A stretch of 64,000 nt of DNA from Dawidia cretensis (GTDB lineage: Bacteria; Bacteroidota; Bacteroidia; Cytophagales; Cyclobacteriaceae), in the NCBI RefSeq assembly GCF_018598175.1, contig NZ_JAHESE010000001.1, positions 124,001 to 188,000 on the forward strand, given 5' to 3'. Within the stretch, counting starts at the first letter, position 1; each line of letters starts with the position of its first letter. Under the pieces are notes generated by a model. The model was not told the DNA's origin. It ran no database searches and saw only the letters and a list, made by a program, of their open reading frames with translations. Positions 37,863-46,789 of the stretch are shown piece by piece. A program made the position numbers and the translations under genes.

Positions 37863-38612
37863 TTAGCCCTGATTCCACTCGTATACTTTGTCGGCAATGC
37901 CGATCAGTAACTCAGGATCTTTTTCCAGCGCATTACCGATCACGACCATATCCGCGCCAGCTTCCAATGCCCGCAGGGCTTTCTGACTGGTGTTGATCCC
38001 ACCGCCCACAATTAAGGGTATTTGTATTGCTTTGCGCACGGCGGCGATCATCTTGACGCTAATCTCTTTTTCGGCACCACTGCCTGCATCCATATACATG
38101 GCTTGCAAGCCCAGCATTTCACCCGCCATGGCCGTGCAGGCCGCAAGTGAATACTTGTCGTCGGGAATGGGCATGGTGTTACTGATATAGGCAGCCGAAG
38201 TAATGCGGCCGCTGTTGACCAGCATATACCCTGTCGGGATCACTTCCAGTTTTGTATTGCGAATGATGGGCGCTGCGACCACGTGCTGGCCGATGAGCAG
38301 CTCGGGATTGCGACCGGAGATAAGTGACAAAAACAATAATGCATCTGCGGTGGGCTCAATTTGCATTGAGTTGCCTGGAAAGAGTACAACGGGGATTTTT
38401 ACAAGGTCTTTGATCTGCCGCACGATCTGTGCCAGGTTACTGGTCGTGACCAGGCTGCCACCGACAAAAAAATAGTCGACGCAGTTTTCGCTGGCCAGGT
38501 TGATCAATTGCGTAAGCCGCGCGGGGTCTTCTATTTTGTCAGGGTCGACCAGCACGGCGATGGATTTTTTCCCACGCTGCCGGCGCTCGTGCAGGGACGT
38601 GAGAACGCTCAT
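37863..38612 (-). CDS. pcrB: geranylgeranylglyceryl phosphate synthase family (PcrB/GGGPS)
   Basis: This TIM-barrel prenyltransferase attaches a polyprenyl diphosphate to sn-glycerol-1-phosphate. The 249-aa protein has the family's AVLVDPDK (residues 19-26), VGGSLVTTSN, LFPGNSMQIEP, the PTGYMLVNSG strand, MDAGSGA, and the phosphate-binding LIVGGGINTSQ and MVVIGNALE. Bacteroidetes members include geranylgeranyl-specific enzymes, like archaeal GGGPS, so chain length is inferred. A UbiA-type protein that could take the next step is at 1965-2825. It overlaps the next minus-strand gene upstream (38609-38612), so the two are coupled. Confidence 0.9.
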   Translation of the reverse strand: MSVLTSLHERRQRGKKSIAVLVDPDKIEDPARLTQLINLASENCVDYFFVGGSLVTTSNLAQIVRQIKDLVKIPVVLFPGNSMQIEPTADALLFLSLISGRNPELLIGQHVVAAPIIRNTKLEVIPTGYMLVNSGRITSAAYISNTMPIPDDKYSLAACTAMAGEMLGLQAMYMDAGSGAEKEISVKMIAAVRKAIQIPLIVGGGINTSQKALRALEAGADMVVIGNALEKDPELLIGIADKVYEWNQG

Positions 38613-39034
38613 TCTTTTGTTTCCTTCTTATCTTCTGTAGAAGAATGTAAATACTCGGCGAGCTTTTCTTTTGCAAGGCCCAGCAGAAAGACGGTAGCCT
38701 GGCTTGCCAGGGCTGTACCGATCTGCGTCACGATGCCGGGCACCGCGGACTCGTAGCTCACTTCTTCGATGGGCTCGTGCCCATTGGATTGGATCACGCG
38801 TACCGGCTTGGCGTGCACGACCTTGCGGCGTCTGCTCTTGCTTTTACCACCGCCCGCCAGCTGCCGTACCAACAAGTAGGAGAGAGCCAATGTGCCGCCT
38901 ATGACGAGCGTATTGATCACCACCTTGCTAGTGCGTTCGGAGATGAGTTTTACCTCCTCCTCCAACTGCGCACGATGTTTGGCTGATTTCTTGAGCAGCT
39001 CGCTCTTCATGTCATTCGATTCCAGCAGTTCCAT
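38609..39034 (-). CDS. hypothetical membrane protein (141 aa)
   Basis: I do not recognise a named family. The N-terminal half (about residues 1-37) is a charged helix (SAKHRAQLEEEVKLISERTS). A hydrophobic helix follows (about 38-61), then a basic stretch GGGKSKSRRRKVV (about 67-79). A second weakly hydrophobic segment lies at about 102-120, and the tail is acidic/lysine-rich. It lies 3 bases downstream of the holin-like gene and overlaps pcrB by 4 bases. The trio may be one operon for a membrane-associated function. Its dependence on pcrB is inference. Confidence 0.7.
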   Translation of the reverse strand: MELLESNDMKSELLKKSAKHRAQLEEEVKLISERTSKVVINTLVIGGTLALSYLLVRQLAGGGKSKSRRRKVVHAKPVRVIQSNGHEPIEEVSYESAVPGIVTQIGTALASQATVFLLGLAKEKLAEYLHSSTEDKKETKE

Positions 39035-39037
39035 ACG

Positions 39038-39394
39038 CTACTTTTTCTTTTGCTTCAAGTTTTCTGATAATCGTTTTTCCAGGGTATCACGAACAGTATC
39101 CCGGCCCAGGATCAGGGCCAGGGCCAGTATAAAATAAAATCCCGCTACCATGGCAAAGCCGCCAAAGTTGCCGAGAGACTCGCCGATCTTATAGGCTACA
39201 GCCATACTGATCAGCAGGACAAAAAGCGTGACAATAAAACCGATGATAATAAACAGGGCCATCTTGGCAATGGCTTTTGCCAGGTCTTCTTTCACCTCCA
39301 GTTTCATCAGCTCGATACGCGTCTCTACATAGCCGGTGACGTTACTAATGAGGTTATCCAGTTTCAACATCTTCAAAATCGATTCCTTCAGCAC
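39038..39394 (-). CDS. phage-holin-like (superfamily III) membrane protein
   Basis: A 118-aa protein with two hydrophobic helices (about 45-69 and 79-98), an N-terminal amphipathic stretch with EDLAKAIAKMALFIIIGF, and a basic C-terminus ending in KQKKK. This matches the Phage_holin_3_6-type family, which is common as a chromosomal gene in Bacteroidetes and not linked to phages there. Nothing phage-like is nearby. It starts the short operon with the next membrane gene and pcrB. Its function is unknown. Confidence 0.75.
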   Translation of the reverse strand: MLKESILKMLKLDNLISNVTGYVETRIELMKLEVKEDLAKAIAKMALFIIIGFIVTLFVLLISMAVAYKIGESLGNFGGFAMVAGFYFILALALILGRDTVRDTLEKRLSENLKQKKK

Positions 39395-39444
39395 ACTGTA
39401 TCCAGTTTACCGCAATATAGAGAGAAGATTGGAATTAAAGACCG

Positions 39445-41061
39445 CTATTGAGGCTCAAACTTCAGCAGCTTTTCGCGCACCACGGCGCTGTCGGGCGTAA
39501 CTAATTCCTCGTGTTGGAGTAGAATTTTATGCGCCGCGCTGTAATAATAACGGTGGTCAGACCGGGCTTTGCTGCCTTCCACGTAGTGCTGTTTGTACAC
39601 ATAAACAGAGTCGAACGAAATATCTGCTAATGCCATATGCTGTAACACCTGGTCAATGCACACACGGTATTTTCCTTGCCCGTCCTCGCCGTCCCAGCAG
39701 AAACCAGGCCGATTAAACAAGAACATCTGGTCGCCCACAAAGAGGGTGGCATTCTTCACATATACCGGATAGATAAGCGACGGCTCCTGGTCGGTAATCG
39801 TCTCGGCATTGCCTTCATACCGTACCCACTCGCCGCTCTGCGTGCGTTTGTTCATTTGCGTTACCACACGGTAATATACTTTCGGCTCGCCGGGCGCCGT
39901 GGCGGCGTATGTCAGGTGCAGACTCTCGGTCGCATCGCGGTTGAAGTAGATCAGCGAGAACGGTATAAAGAAGAAGGTGAGCAACAAGTATACAAACCCT
40001 ACTAAACGATACTTCAGCGTAAGCTTGCCCAAACCGCTGGCAAGCTCCATCGGCAACCGGCGCAACACGGGAATAGGGAAGAACAATAGTACGCCAATGA
40101 AGTTGAAAAGGAAGTGTGCAATGGCAATGCTGATGGCGCTGGACGTATTGGCATTCAATGCCGCCGCAATAAATGCTGTAATAGTTGTACCAACGTTGGC
40201 CCCCATAATGAACGGCGCCGCTTGCCGCAGCGTGGCGATCTTTTTGGCGACAATAGGCACTACCACCGAAGTAGTAATGGTACTGGAACGAATGGCTGCC
40301 GTTGTCAACAGCCCCCAGCCAAACGACTTGAGCTGATTTTTGAAAAAGAACCGGCTGAATACTTCCGGCGACTTGGCCTTGAGTAAATCGGAGATCAGCT
40401 TACGGAAGATCAGGATGGAGCAGAACAACATAATCACCGCCAGCAGGGCTAGCACAAACGGACTCGGTATAAGTTCCAGCAACGGCCGTACCACAGGCCC
40501 GAAAATACTTCCCGCCGGTTTGATGGCCTCTTCCACGGGATGTGCCGTTGGCGTAAAGAAACGTTGCGCCAGCCAGGCAGAAATACCCGACAGAAACCCG
40601 TAATAATACTCCAGCGGGAAGAGTACGACCGTTGTCAGGATATTAAAGAAGTCATGATAGGTACCCGCCGCCACGGCACGCTTAAACTCCTTGCGACGAT
40701 TGATAAAGCCCAGCGCCACAATAGTGCTGGTAATGGTCGTTCCAATGTTGGCGCCCATGATAATCGGAATCGCGCTCTGCAGGGTGATTGCCCCCGAAGC
40801 AACCAGGGCTACCACCAGCGAGGTGGTAGTGGAGCTGCTTTGCAGCATGGCCGTTATCAGCAGGCCGATGAAAAGCGCAGTGAACGGATTGGCGGTGGCC
40901 AGCAGAATGGTTTCGGTAACGTTGCGGCTGAGGTGCTGCAACGATGATACCATCAGGTCGAGGGCAAAGATGAAAAGCAAAAGCGCACCGATAATGGACA
41001 GTACGATCCAGACGTTGTCACGAATCTTTTTTCCAGGATCAGTCGGTAGCGCAGTTTCCAA
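39445..41061 (-). CDS. Na/Pi cotransporter family protein
   Basis: A 538-aa inner membrane protein with two inverted Na_Pi_cotrans repeats. The first carries QSSSTTTSLVVALV and GANIGTTITSTIVAL; the second carries RSSTITTSVVVPIV and GANVGTTITAFIAAAL. These QSS and GTT motifs line the transport path in NptA-type symporters. The C-terminal 160 residues are extramembranous and lack a clear PhoU domain; they contain WDGEDGQGKYRVCIDQVLQ and end near LLKFEPQ. It probably imports phosphate with sodium, though some bacterial members act elsewhere. It is a separate unit, about 100 bases from the M20 gene. Confidence 0.87.
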   Translation of the reverse strand: METALPTDPGKKIRDNVWIVLSIIGALLLFIFALDLMVSSLQHLSRNVTETILLATANPFTALFIGLLITAMLQSSSTTTSLVVALVASGAITLQSAIPIIMGANIGTTITSTIVALGFINRRKEFKRAVAAGTYHDFFNILTTVVLFPLEYYYGFLSGISAWLAQRFFTPTAHPVEEAIKPAGSIFGPVVRPLLELIPSPFVLALLAVIMLFCSILIFRKLISDLLKAKSPEVFSRFFFKNQLKSFGWGLLTTAAIRSSTITTSVVVPIVAKKIATLRQAAPFIMGANVGTTITAFIAAALNANTSSAISIAIAHFLFNFIGVLLFFPIPVLRRLPMELASGLGKLTLKYRLVGFVYLLLTFFFIPFSLIYFNRDATESLHLTYAATAPGEPKVYYRVVTQMNKRTQSGEWVRYEGNAETITDQEPSLIYPVYVKNATLFVGDQMFLFNRPGFCWDGEDGQGKYRVCIDQVLQHMALADISFDSVYVYKQHYVEGSKARSDHRYYYSAAHKILLQHEELVTPDSAVVREKLLKFEPQ

Positions 41062-41164
41062 AGAGTTGTTTACAGTAGGTGTAAAAATACATCGTGGCGC
41101 AGGTATCTATACTGTGTCGCCCAAATAATTAATATAGTTTTAACATACACGCACGCCAGGCGGC

Positions 41165-42355
41165 TTAGCCCACCAGTTCGTTTATGGCCATCCAAGCCAT
41201 TAAGCCGGGACCAATGGCCAGGGCGTCTTCATCAATGTTAAAGGTGGGTGTATGCACGTACGAAGTAAGGCCCTTCGCATCGTTACGTGTACCCAGCCGG
41301 TAGAACGACGCCGGGATCACCTGTGAATAGTAGGCAAAGTCTTCCGCCCCCAGGGTAATGTCGATGTCGTGTACATTTTCCTGGCCCACATAGGCCTCGG
41401 CGGCGGCCCGCAACCGACGGGTAAGTTCAGGGTTGTTTTCCAGGTATGGATAACCGTGGGAGATCTCTACCTCGCAACGTCCGCCCATGCCTTCCGCCAG
41501 GCTCTCGGCCATTTTCTGGATCTTCTGCAAGCCCGACGCGCGCCACGTTTCATTCATGGCCCGGAAGGTACCGGCGATCCGTACTTCATCGGGAATAATG
41601 TTCGTCGCTCCCTTGCCCACGATGTCACCGAAGGTGAGTACGGTAGGTTGCTTGGGGCTGGCGTTGCGGCTGATGATTTGCTGCAGGGCAATGATGATAT
41701 GCGAGGCAATCACGATCGGGTCTATGGCCAGCTCCGGCGCGGCACCGTGACCACCCTTGCCAATCACCCGCAGGTAAATCTCGTCAGCGCTTGCCATATA
41801 CATACCTTCGCGGAAGCCGATCTTACCGGCTGGCAGCAGGGGGAATACGTGTTGGCCGATGATGCCGGCCGGCCGGGGATTTTCCAGCGCACCATCGCGA
41901 ATCATATAGGAAGCTCCCCCCGGATTTTTTTCTTCTCCGGGTTGGAACAAAAGACGTACGGTACCTTCAAACTGATCTTTTACTTCGTTCAGAATGCGGG
42001 CCGTGCCCAGCAGTGAAGAAGTATGTACATCGTGTCCGCAGGCGTGCATCACCCCCGGGTTAGTGGATTTATAGGGCACGTCGTTTGCTTCTACAATGGG
42101 CAGCGCATCCATGTCGGCGCGCAGGGCGATGGTCTTGCGTGTAGGGTTCTTACCCGCAACTTCGGCCACCAGGCCGGTGCCCGCCATGCGTGTAATGCTG
42201 GTGATGCCAAACGAACGTAGTTGTTCCTCCACATACTTCACTGTGTTTACTTCCTGATAGGAGAGCTCCGGGTTGGCGTGTATGTGACGGCGGATGGCTA
42301 CGGTTTGGGCACTGTGCGCTTGCGACAGTGATTTTATTTTTTCAAGGAGACTCAT
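41165..42355 (-). CDS. M20 family amidohydrolase (N-acyl-amino-acid hydrolase type)
   Basis: The 396-aa metallopeptidase-fold enzyme has the metal-binding motifs HACGHDVHTSS, QPGEEKNPGG, GIIGQHVFPLLPAGKIG and DITLGAEDFAYY, and a dimerisation domain (about 180-300) with GKGGHGAAPELAIDP. Family members hydrolyse N-acyl amino acids, hippurate or indole-acetyl amino acids. Substrate cannot be read from the sequence. The ATG at 42355 matches the family start; a TTG 21 bases upstream is less likely. The enzyme appears cytoplasmic. Confidence 0.9.
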   Translation of the reverse strand: MSLLEKIKSLSQAHSAQTVAIRRHIHANPELSYQEVNTVKYVEEQLRSFGITSITRMAGTGLVAEVAGKNPTRKTIALRADMDALPIVEANDVPYKSTNPGVMHACGHDVHTSSLLGTARILNEVKDQFEGTVRLLFQPGEEKNPGGASYMIRDGALENPRPAGIIGQHVFPLLPAGKIGFREGMYMASADEIYLRVIGKGGHGAAPELAIDPIVIASHIIIALQQIISRNASPKQPTVLTFGDIVGKGATNIIPDEVRIAGTFRAMNETWRASGLQKIQKMAESLAEGMGGRCEVEISHGYPYLENNPELTRRLRAAAEAYVGQENVHDIDITLGAEDFAYYSQVIPASFYRLGTRNDAKGLTSYVHTPTFNIDEDALAIGPGLMAWMAINELVG

Positions 42356-42607
42356 GGTTTCTAATCGTGCTTCCAAAAGTAACGCTACCCGGTCAGATTG
42401 AAAAAGAATATCCTTTATTCTGCATACCGACTGATTTGATGATCTTTTTTCGCTTTTGGAGAGTATTTGTTAGGGTTTCGGGGCATTTCTTTGTCTGGTG
42501 TGATGGAACCCGCCAGCCGGTTGCCAAACCCTTGATCAAACATTCTTTGTGAATACAAACTTATCCTCGCATATTCGGACCTTTCATTTCAAAAAATTCT
42601 AACCTTA

Positions 42608-44521
42608 ATGTACCTACGCACAAACATTTTCGCGGCGTTCACGATGCTGTCGTGCTCAGTGGCCTTCGCCCAGCAGCGCGACGGAATGGAAACGCTGAAG
42701 CTCGACGACATGTCGGCATTCAAAACCCAGGCGGGTAACTGGCAGATTGTCGGCGACGTGGTCATCGACCGCACCGTTGACGTACACCACGAAGACGCCG
42801 CCCCGGCTGCCGAAACCGGCAAAAAGAAAAAAGGCAAGAAAGAAGAAGTTGTGGCCGCTGCCCCACAAGCGGTACGCTTTACCGCCGGCAAAGGCATCTT
42901 GTTGAATCTGAACGACAACACCAAAAAAGATAATCTGGTCACCAACTTCGAGCACGGCGACATTGAATTGTCACTGGAAGTTATGCTTCCCAAAGGCTCC
43001 AACTCGGGCCTATACCTGCAGGGACGCTACGAAGTACAGCTGTTTGACAGTTGGGGAGCGAAGAGCGCCAAGTACTCCGACATTGGCGGCATCTACCGTA
43101 ACTGGGAAAACGAGCCCGGCAAAATATACCTCGGCAAAGCCCCGCTCAGCAACCCCTCTAAGGCTCCCGGGCTGTGGCAGACGCTGAAAATCTCTTTCCG
43201 TGCGCCGAAGTTCGATACCAATGGTAAGAAAATTGCTAACGCTCGTTTTGTATCCGTTGAATTGAACGGCGTTAAAATACATGACAACGTAGAAGTGCCG
43301 CTGCCCACCGGTGGCCCCGTTGAAAACAACGAGACGGCCAAGGGGCCCATCATGATTCAGGGCGACCACGGTGCCGTGGCCTTCCGCAACGTCCGCTACA
43401 AGCTGATGAAAGAAGGTGCGGCGGCGGTTAGCGACGTCGCTTTCAAAGCCTACAAAGGCAACTTCAAGGCTGTATCAGAATTCGCCACTGCTAAACCGGT
43501 AAAGACCGGCACTTCGCCGTCACTCACGTGCGATGTACTGGACGACGAGAACGGCTACGGTATTGTCTATACCGGTAAAGTTACGGTGCCGACCGACGGC
43601 AAATACACTTTCCGCCTGGGCTATACCGGTGGCGTTGTATTTACCGTTAACGACGAAACCCTTGTCGACGTGCAACGCCCTGATGCAGGCGGCTGGAACG
43701 AAGGTTCCGTTACCCTGAAGGCCGGTTCGTATCCGTTTGTAATTGCTAACTTCAAAGATGCTTCGTGGATGCCCCCCCGCCTCGGCCTGACCGTACAAAC
43801 GGATGGCACATATCCTGTGACCCTGAATGCCTATAACTCGTTTCCGCCGGACGACGAGCCCACCACTCCGATCCTGATCGCTGTCGGATCACAGCCTAAG
43901 CTGCTCCGTGCCTTTATCAATTTCGATGGCCGTCGCAGCAAACGCCTCACCCACACCATCGGCGTAGGTGAACCTGGCGGCATTAACTATGTATACGACC
44001 TGGGCTCGGGCAACCTGGCCGCTGTATGGCGCGGTGACTTCGTAGACGCTACTCCTATGTGGCATGACCGTGGCGACGGCTCGTTCCGTCCGCTGGGCGC
44101 TGTCCAATATTTATTCATCGGCCAGCCGCTGGCCTTCCTGCCTAATGCGAATGACGCCTTCCCCGAAACAGCCAACGAATATCGCTCGAAAGGTTATACC
44201 GTAGACCCTGCCACGGGCCGCCCGGTATTTAAGTTCCTGTACAAGGGCCTGGAAGTAAGTGACAAAGTATACCCCGAAGACAATGAGCGTATCCTCACGC
44301 ACGAAGTGACGATCAAAGATCGCGGTACTCAAACCGGTTTATACTACAAGCTGGCGGAAGGCAGCAGTATCCTGTCGTTGCCCGACGGCAGCTATGCCAT
44401 CGACGATAAGCAGTACTATGTAAAACCTACGGGGCAAGCTACCATCCGCGAAGTTGGCGGTAAGAAAGAGCTGGTTGTACCTGTAACCGGTAACACGGTA
44501 AAATATTCTGTCATTTGGTAA
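42608..44521 (+). CDS. DUF1080 (3-keto-disaccharide hydrolase-type) exported protein with PA14-like domain
   Basis: The 637-aa protein has a signal peptide (about 1-21). A DUF1080/concanavalin-like domain follows, with GDIELSLEVMLPKGSNSGLYLQGRYEVQLFD-type core (about 117-147) and FRNVRYKLM end (about 259-268). A PA14-like segment comes next (about 310-395, PTDGKYTFRLGYTGG and FVIANFKDASWMPPR), then a long C-terminal beta-rich region. A Lys/Ala-rich insertion (residues about 62-88) interrupts the DUF1080 domain. DUF1080 proteins include 3-keto-glycoside hydrolases. The next gene, 14 bases on, encodes a sugar-dehydrogenase-like cytochrome, which supports a periplasmic sugar-oxidation role. Function is inferred. 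Confidence 0.8.
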   Translation: MYLRTNIFAAFTMLSCSVAFAQQRDGMETLKLDDMSAFKTQAGNWQIVGDVVIDRTVDVHHEDAAPAAETGKKKKGKKEEVVAAAPQAVRFTAGKGILLNLNDNTKKDNLVTNFEHGDIELSLEVMLPKGSNSGLYLQGRYEVQLFDSWGAKSAKYSDIGGIYRNWENEPGKIYLGKAPLSNPSKAPGLWQTLKISFRAPKFDTNGKKIANARFVSVELNGVKIHDNVEVPLPTGGPVENNETAKGPIMIQGDHGAVAFRNVRYKLMKEGAAAVSDVAFKAYKGNFKAVSEFATAKPVKTGTSPSLTCDVLDDENGYGIVYTGKVTVPTDGKYTFRLGYTGGVVFTVNDETLVDVQRPDAGGWNEGSVTLKAGSYPFVIANFKDASWMPPRLGLTVQTDGTYPVTLNAYNSFPPDDEPTTPILIAVGSQPKLLRAFINFDGRRSKRLTHTIGVGEPGGINYVYDLGSGNLAAVWRGDFVDATPMWHDRGDGSFRPLGAVQYLFIGQPLAFLPNANDAFPETANEYRSKGYTVDPATGRPVFKFLYKGLEVSDKVYPEDNERILTHEVTIKDRGTQTGLYYKLAEGSSILSLPDGSYAIDDKQYYVKPTGQATIREVGGKKELVVPVTGNTVKYSVIW

Positions 44522-44535
44522 ATCGCACGATCATC

Positions 44536-46488
44536 ATGAACAAGCTGATAAAGAAATTATTCCTTTTGGGCCTGGCGGGTTGTAGCCTCCTGCTGGCGGA
44601 GGCACAAGTAAAAGCCCCCACAGAAGACGATTATTATAAGATCATCACCATTCCCACTCCGGAAGGTATACTGCTCGAAGTCGGTGGCGTAGCCACGCTG
44701 CCCGACGGACGTGTTGCCCTGTCTACACGCCGCGGCGATGTATGGGTGATTGAAAATGCTGCCATGGTCGACGGCCGTGTGCCCAGCTATACCCTCTTCG
44801 CTACCGGCCTGCACGAGCCACTGGGGCTTGCGTATAAAGACAACGCCCTCTATGCTGCCCAACGCGGTGAGCTCACCAAGCTGGTCGACACCGACGGCGA
44901 CGGCAAAGCCGACGTCTACGAAACAATCTATGCGTGGCCACTCTCCGGCCACTATCATGAATATTCTTTCGGTCCAAAGATCGCGCCTGACGGTAGCTTC
45001 TTCGTGACGGGTAACGTAGCCTTTGGCGACGAAGAGTGGTGGCGTGGCGAAAGCCGCCAGCCGGGGCGTGGATGGACGATGCACATTCTTCCGAACGGCA
45101 CGATGGAACCCTGGGCTACGGGCATGCGCTCACCCTGTGGGTTGGGCATGATCGACGGCGAGCTTTTTTACGACGACAACCAGGGCGACTGGCAAGGTTC
45201 AGGCGCCATCTTCCACGTAACCAAAGGAAGCTTTACGGGTCACCCCGCCGGCCTTCGTTGGACAGGCCAACCCAACTCGCCGGTTAAGCTCACTGCGGAT
45301 CAGTTCTTTGCCAAGCTCGACGAGCGCCGCATTCGCCAGAACGGTCAGGCGGTAAAGCCTGAAAACATTGCTGACGAAAAGAATCCCAACCTTCTTTTCG
45401 AGGTTAAGAAACAATTCCCGGAAGTACGCCTGCCGGCAGTATGGCTGCCACACGGTGTGCTGGGTATCTCTAACTCTGAAATCCTCCGCGACGAAACGGC
45501 AGGTGGCTTCGGTCCTTTTGCCGGTCAGATCTTTGTAGGCGACCAGGGCCAAAGCAAGATCATGCGGGTGGTGATGGAGAAAGTAAAGGGCGAGTTCCAG
45601 GGCGTGGCTTTTGACTTCCGTTCTGGCTTTCAGTCAGGTGTCTTGCGCATGAACTGGGGCCACGACGGCTCGCTCTTTGTAGGTGAAACAAACCGGGGCT
45701 GGGGCTCTGCCGGCACCACAACTTCTGGCTTCCAACGCTTGCTCTGGATGGGCGCTGTGCCGATGGAAATGAAGACTGTGCGCGCAATGCCGGATGGCTT
45801 CGAGATCGAGTTTACCAAACCGGTTGACAAAGCAAAAGCTGAAGACCTGTCGTCATACGAAGGCCGCAGCTTTATCTATAAGTATCATTCTGTATACGGC
45901 AGCCCGACAATCAACGACGAGAAGCTGGCCATTAAAGGTGTTAAAGTATCTGATGACGCGATGACCGTGCGACTGGTGATCGACAATCTGCGTCAGTATT
46001 ACCTGCATGAGCTCACCTTGCCGGGCATCCGCTCGCAAGACGGCTTGCCGGTATTGCATGCCACGGCGTTCTATACCCTCAACAACATTCCCGACGGCGC
46101 ACGTCTGACTCCGGGTCAATACAGCACGAAAAAGTCTGCTGCGGCAGCCCCCGCTAAAACGACTCCGGCTAAAACAACGGCCGCGACAGCCGCTACCGCT
46201 TCTAAGAAAGCTCCCACATATGCTGAGATCGAACCGCTGCTGGTGAAGAACACGTGTACCGCCTGTCACCAGGTCAACAAGCGCCAGGTGGGCCCCTCCT
46301 TTGCCGATGTGGCGAAGCGTAAGTACAGCAACGAGCGCATCGTACAGCTGATCTATAATCCCGAGCCGAAGAACTGGCCCGAACACGAGACGCCTATGGC
46401 ACCGATGCCACAGGTACCGAAGGCCGAAGCCCTTAAGATTGCCACCTGGATCAATTCCCTGCGCAAAGAAACCGCGCCGAATCCATAG
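44536..46488 (+). CDS. sorbosone/glucose dehydrogenase-like beta-propeller with c-type cytochrome domain
   Basis: A 650-aa exported protein with a signal peptide (about 1-23), a long PQQ-type sugar dehydrogenase-like beta-propeller (about 30-450) and an Ala/Thr/Lys linker (about 530-560). It ends in a cytochrome c domain with CTACH heme binding (about residues 573-577) and a Met-rich MAPMPQ region for the sixth ligand. The ATG at 44536 is used because it starts the signal peptide; an upstream TTG exists. It probably oxidises sugars or sugar derivatives and passes electrons to the respiratory chain. Whether the dehydrogenase part is active cannot be judged. It is coupled to the DUF1080 gene. 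Confidence 0.82.
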   Translation: MNKLIKKLFLLGLAGCSLLLAEAQVKAPTEDDYYKIITIPTPEGILLEVGGVATLPDGRVALSTRRGDVWVIENAAMVDGRVPSYTLFATGLHEPLGLAYKDNALYAAQRGELTKLVDTDGDGKADVYETIYAWPLSGHYHEYSFGPKIAPDGSFFVTGNVAFGDEEWWRGESRQPGRGWTMHILPNGTMEPWATGMRSPCGLGMIDGELFYDDNQGDWQGSGAIFHVTKGSFTGHPAGLRWTGQPNSPVKLTADQFFAKLDERRIRQNGQAVKPENIADEKNPNLLFEVKKQFPEVRLPAVWLPHGVLGISNSEILRDETAGGFGPFAGQIFVGDQGQSKIMRVVMEKVKGEFQGVAFDFRSGFQSGVLRMNWGHDGSLFVGETNRGWGSAGTTTSGFQRLLWMGAVPMEMKTVRAMPDGFEIEFTKPVDKAKAEDLSSYEGRSFIYKYHSVYGSPTINDEKLAIKGVKVSDDAMTVRLVIDNLRQYYLHELTLPGIRSQDGLPVLHATAFYTLNNIPDGARLTPGQYSTKKSAAAAPAKTTPAKTTAATAATASKKAPTYAEIEPLLVKNTCTACHQVNKRQVGPSFADVAKRKYSNERIVQLIYNPEPKNWPEHETPMAPMPQVPKAEALKIATWINSLRKETAPNP

Positions 46489-46515
46489 GAATCAGAGCTC
46501 TATAGCATGGCCCAT

Positions 46516-46546
46516 AATCCCGAAGGATATCCCTTCGGGATTTTTT
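46516..46546 (+). terminator. intrinsic terminator
   Basis: AATCCCGAAGG (46516-46526) pairs with CCTTCGGGATT (46532-46542), with a 5-base loop and a T-run to 46546. It follows the cytochrome-domain gene. Confidence 0.92.
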
Positions 46547-46665
46547 ATGCTTTTTAAGCTCGGCAGAAATTCACCTAAGTAAATGATAATTAGAAGCTTG
46601 TTTTGAGGCCGGCATATTAGCCAGAAAGATTTTTCAATTTTTTTTCACTTAGCTGTGTCTCCTGC

Positions 46666-46696
46666 TTTGGAAAAATCCGTTCCTCTACTACCTTTG
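46666..46696 (+). promoter_or_regulatory. Bacteroidetes-type promoter of tRNA-Val
   Basis: TTTG (46666-46669) is followed by exactly 19 bases and then TACCTTTG (46689-46696), a full match to the -33/-7 consensus TTTG-N19-TAnnTTTG. The tRNA begins 15 bases after it. Confidence 0.88.
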
Positions 46697-46710
46697 CAGT
46701 CCCAAAATAT

Positions 46711-46785
46711 GGGAGCTTAGCTCAGCTGGTTCAGAGCATCTGCCTTACAAGCAGAGGGTCGGGGGTTCGAACCCCTCAGCTCCCA
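46711..46785 (+). tRNA. tRNA-Val (anticodon UAC)
   Basis: A cloverleaf can be drawn in full: acceptor GGGAGCT / AGCTCCC, D-stem GCTC / GAGC, anticodon stem TCTGC / GCAGA with loop CTTACAA (anticodon TAC), variable loop GGGTC, T-stem GGGGG / CCCTC with loop TTCGAAC, and discriminator A. A full CCA is not encoded (CA then A-run). It decodes GUN valine codons, mainly GUA/GUG. It is transcribed alone, with its own promoter and terminator. Confidence 0.97.
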
Positions 46786-46789
46786 CAAA

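Noticed and set aside
37854-37880. terminator between the response regulator and pcrB (AGGG / CCCT)
   Set aside because: The stem is only 4 bp and lacks a T-run.
39038-39394. prophage remnant because of a holin-like protein
   Set aside because: No other phage genes are near; this holin-like family is a common chromosomal gene in Bacteroidetes.
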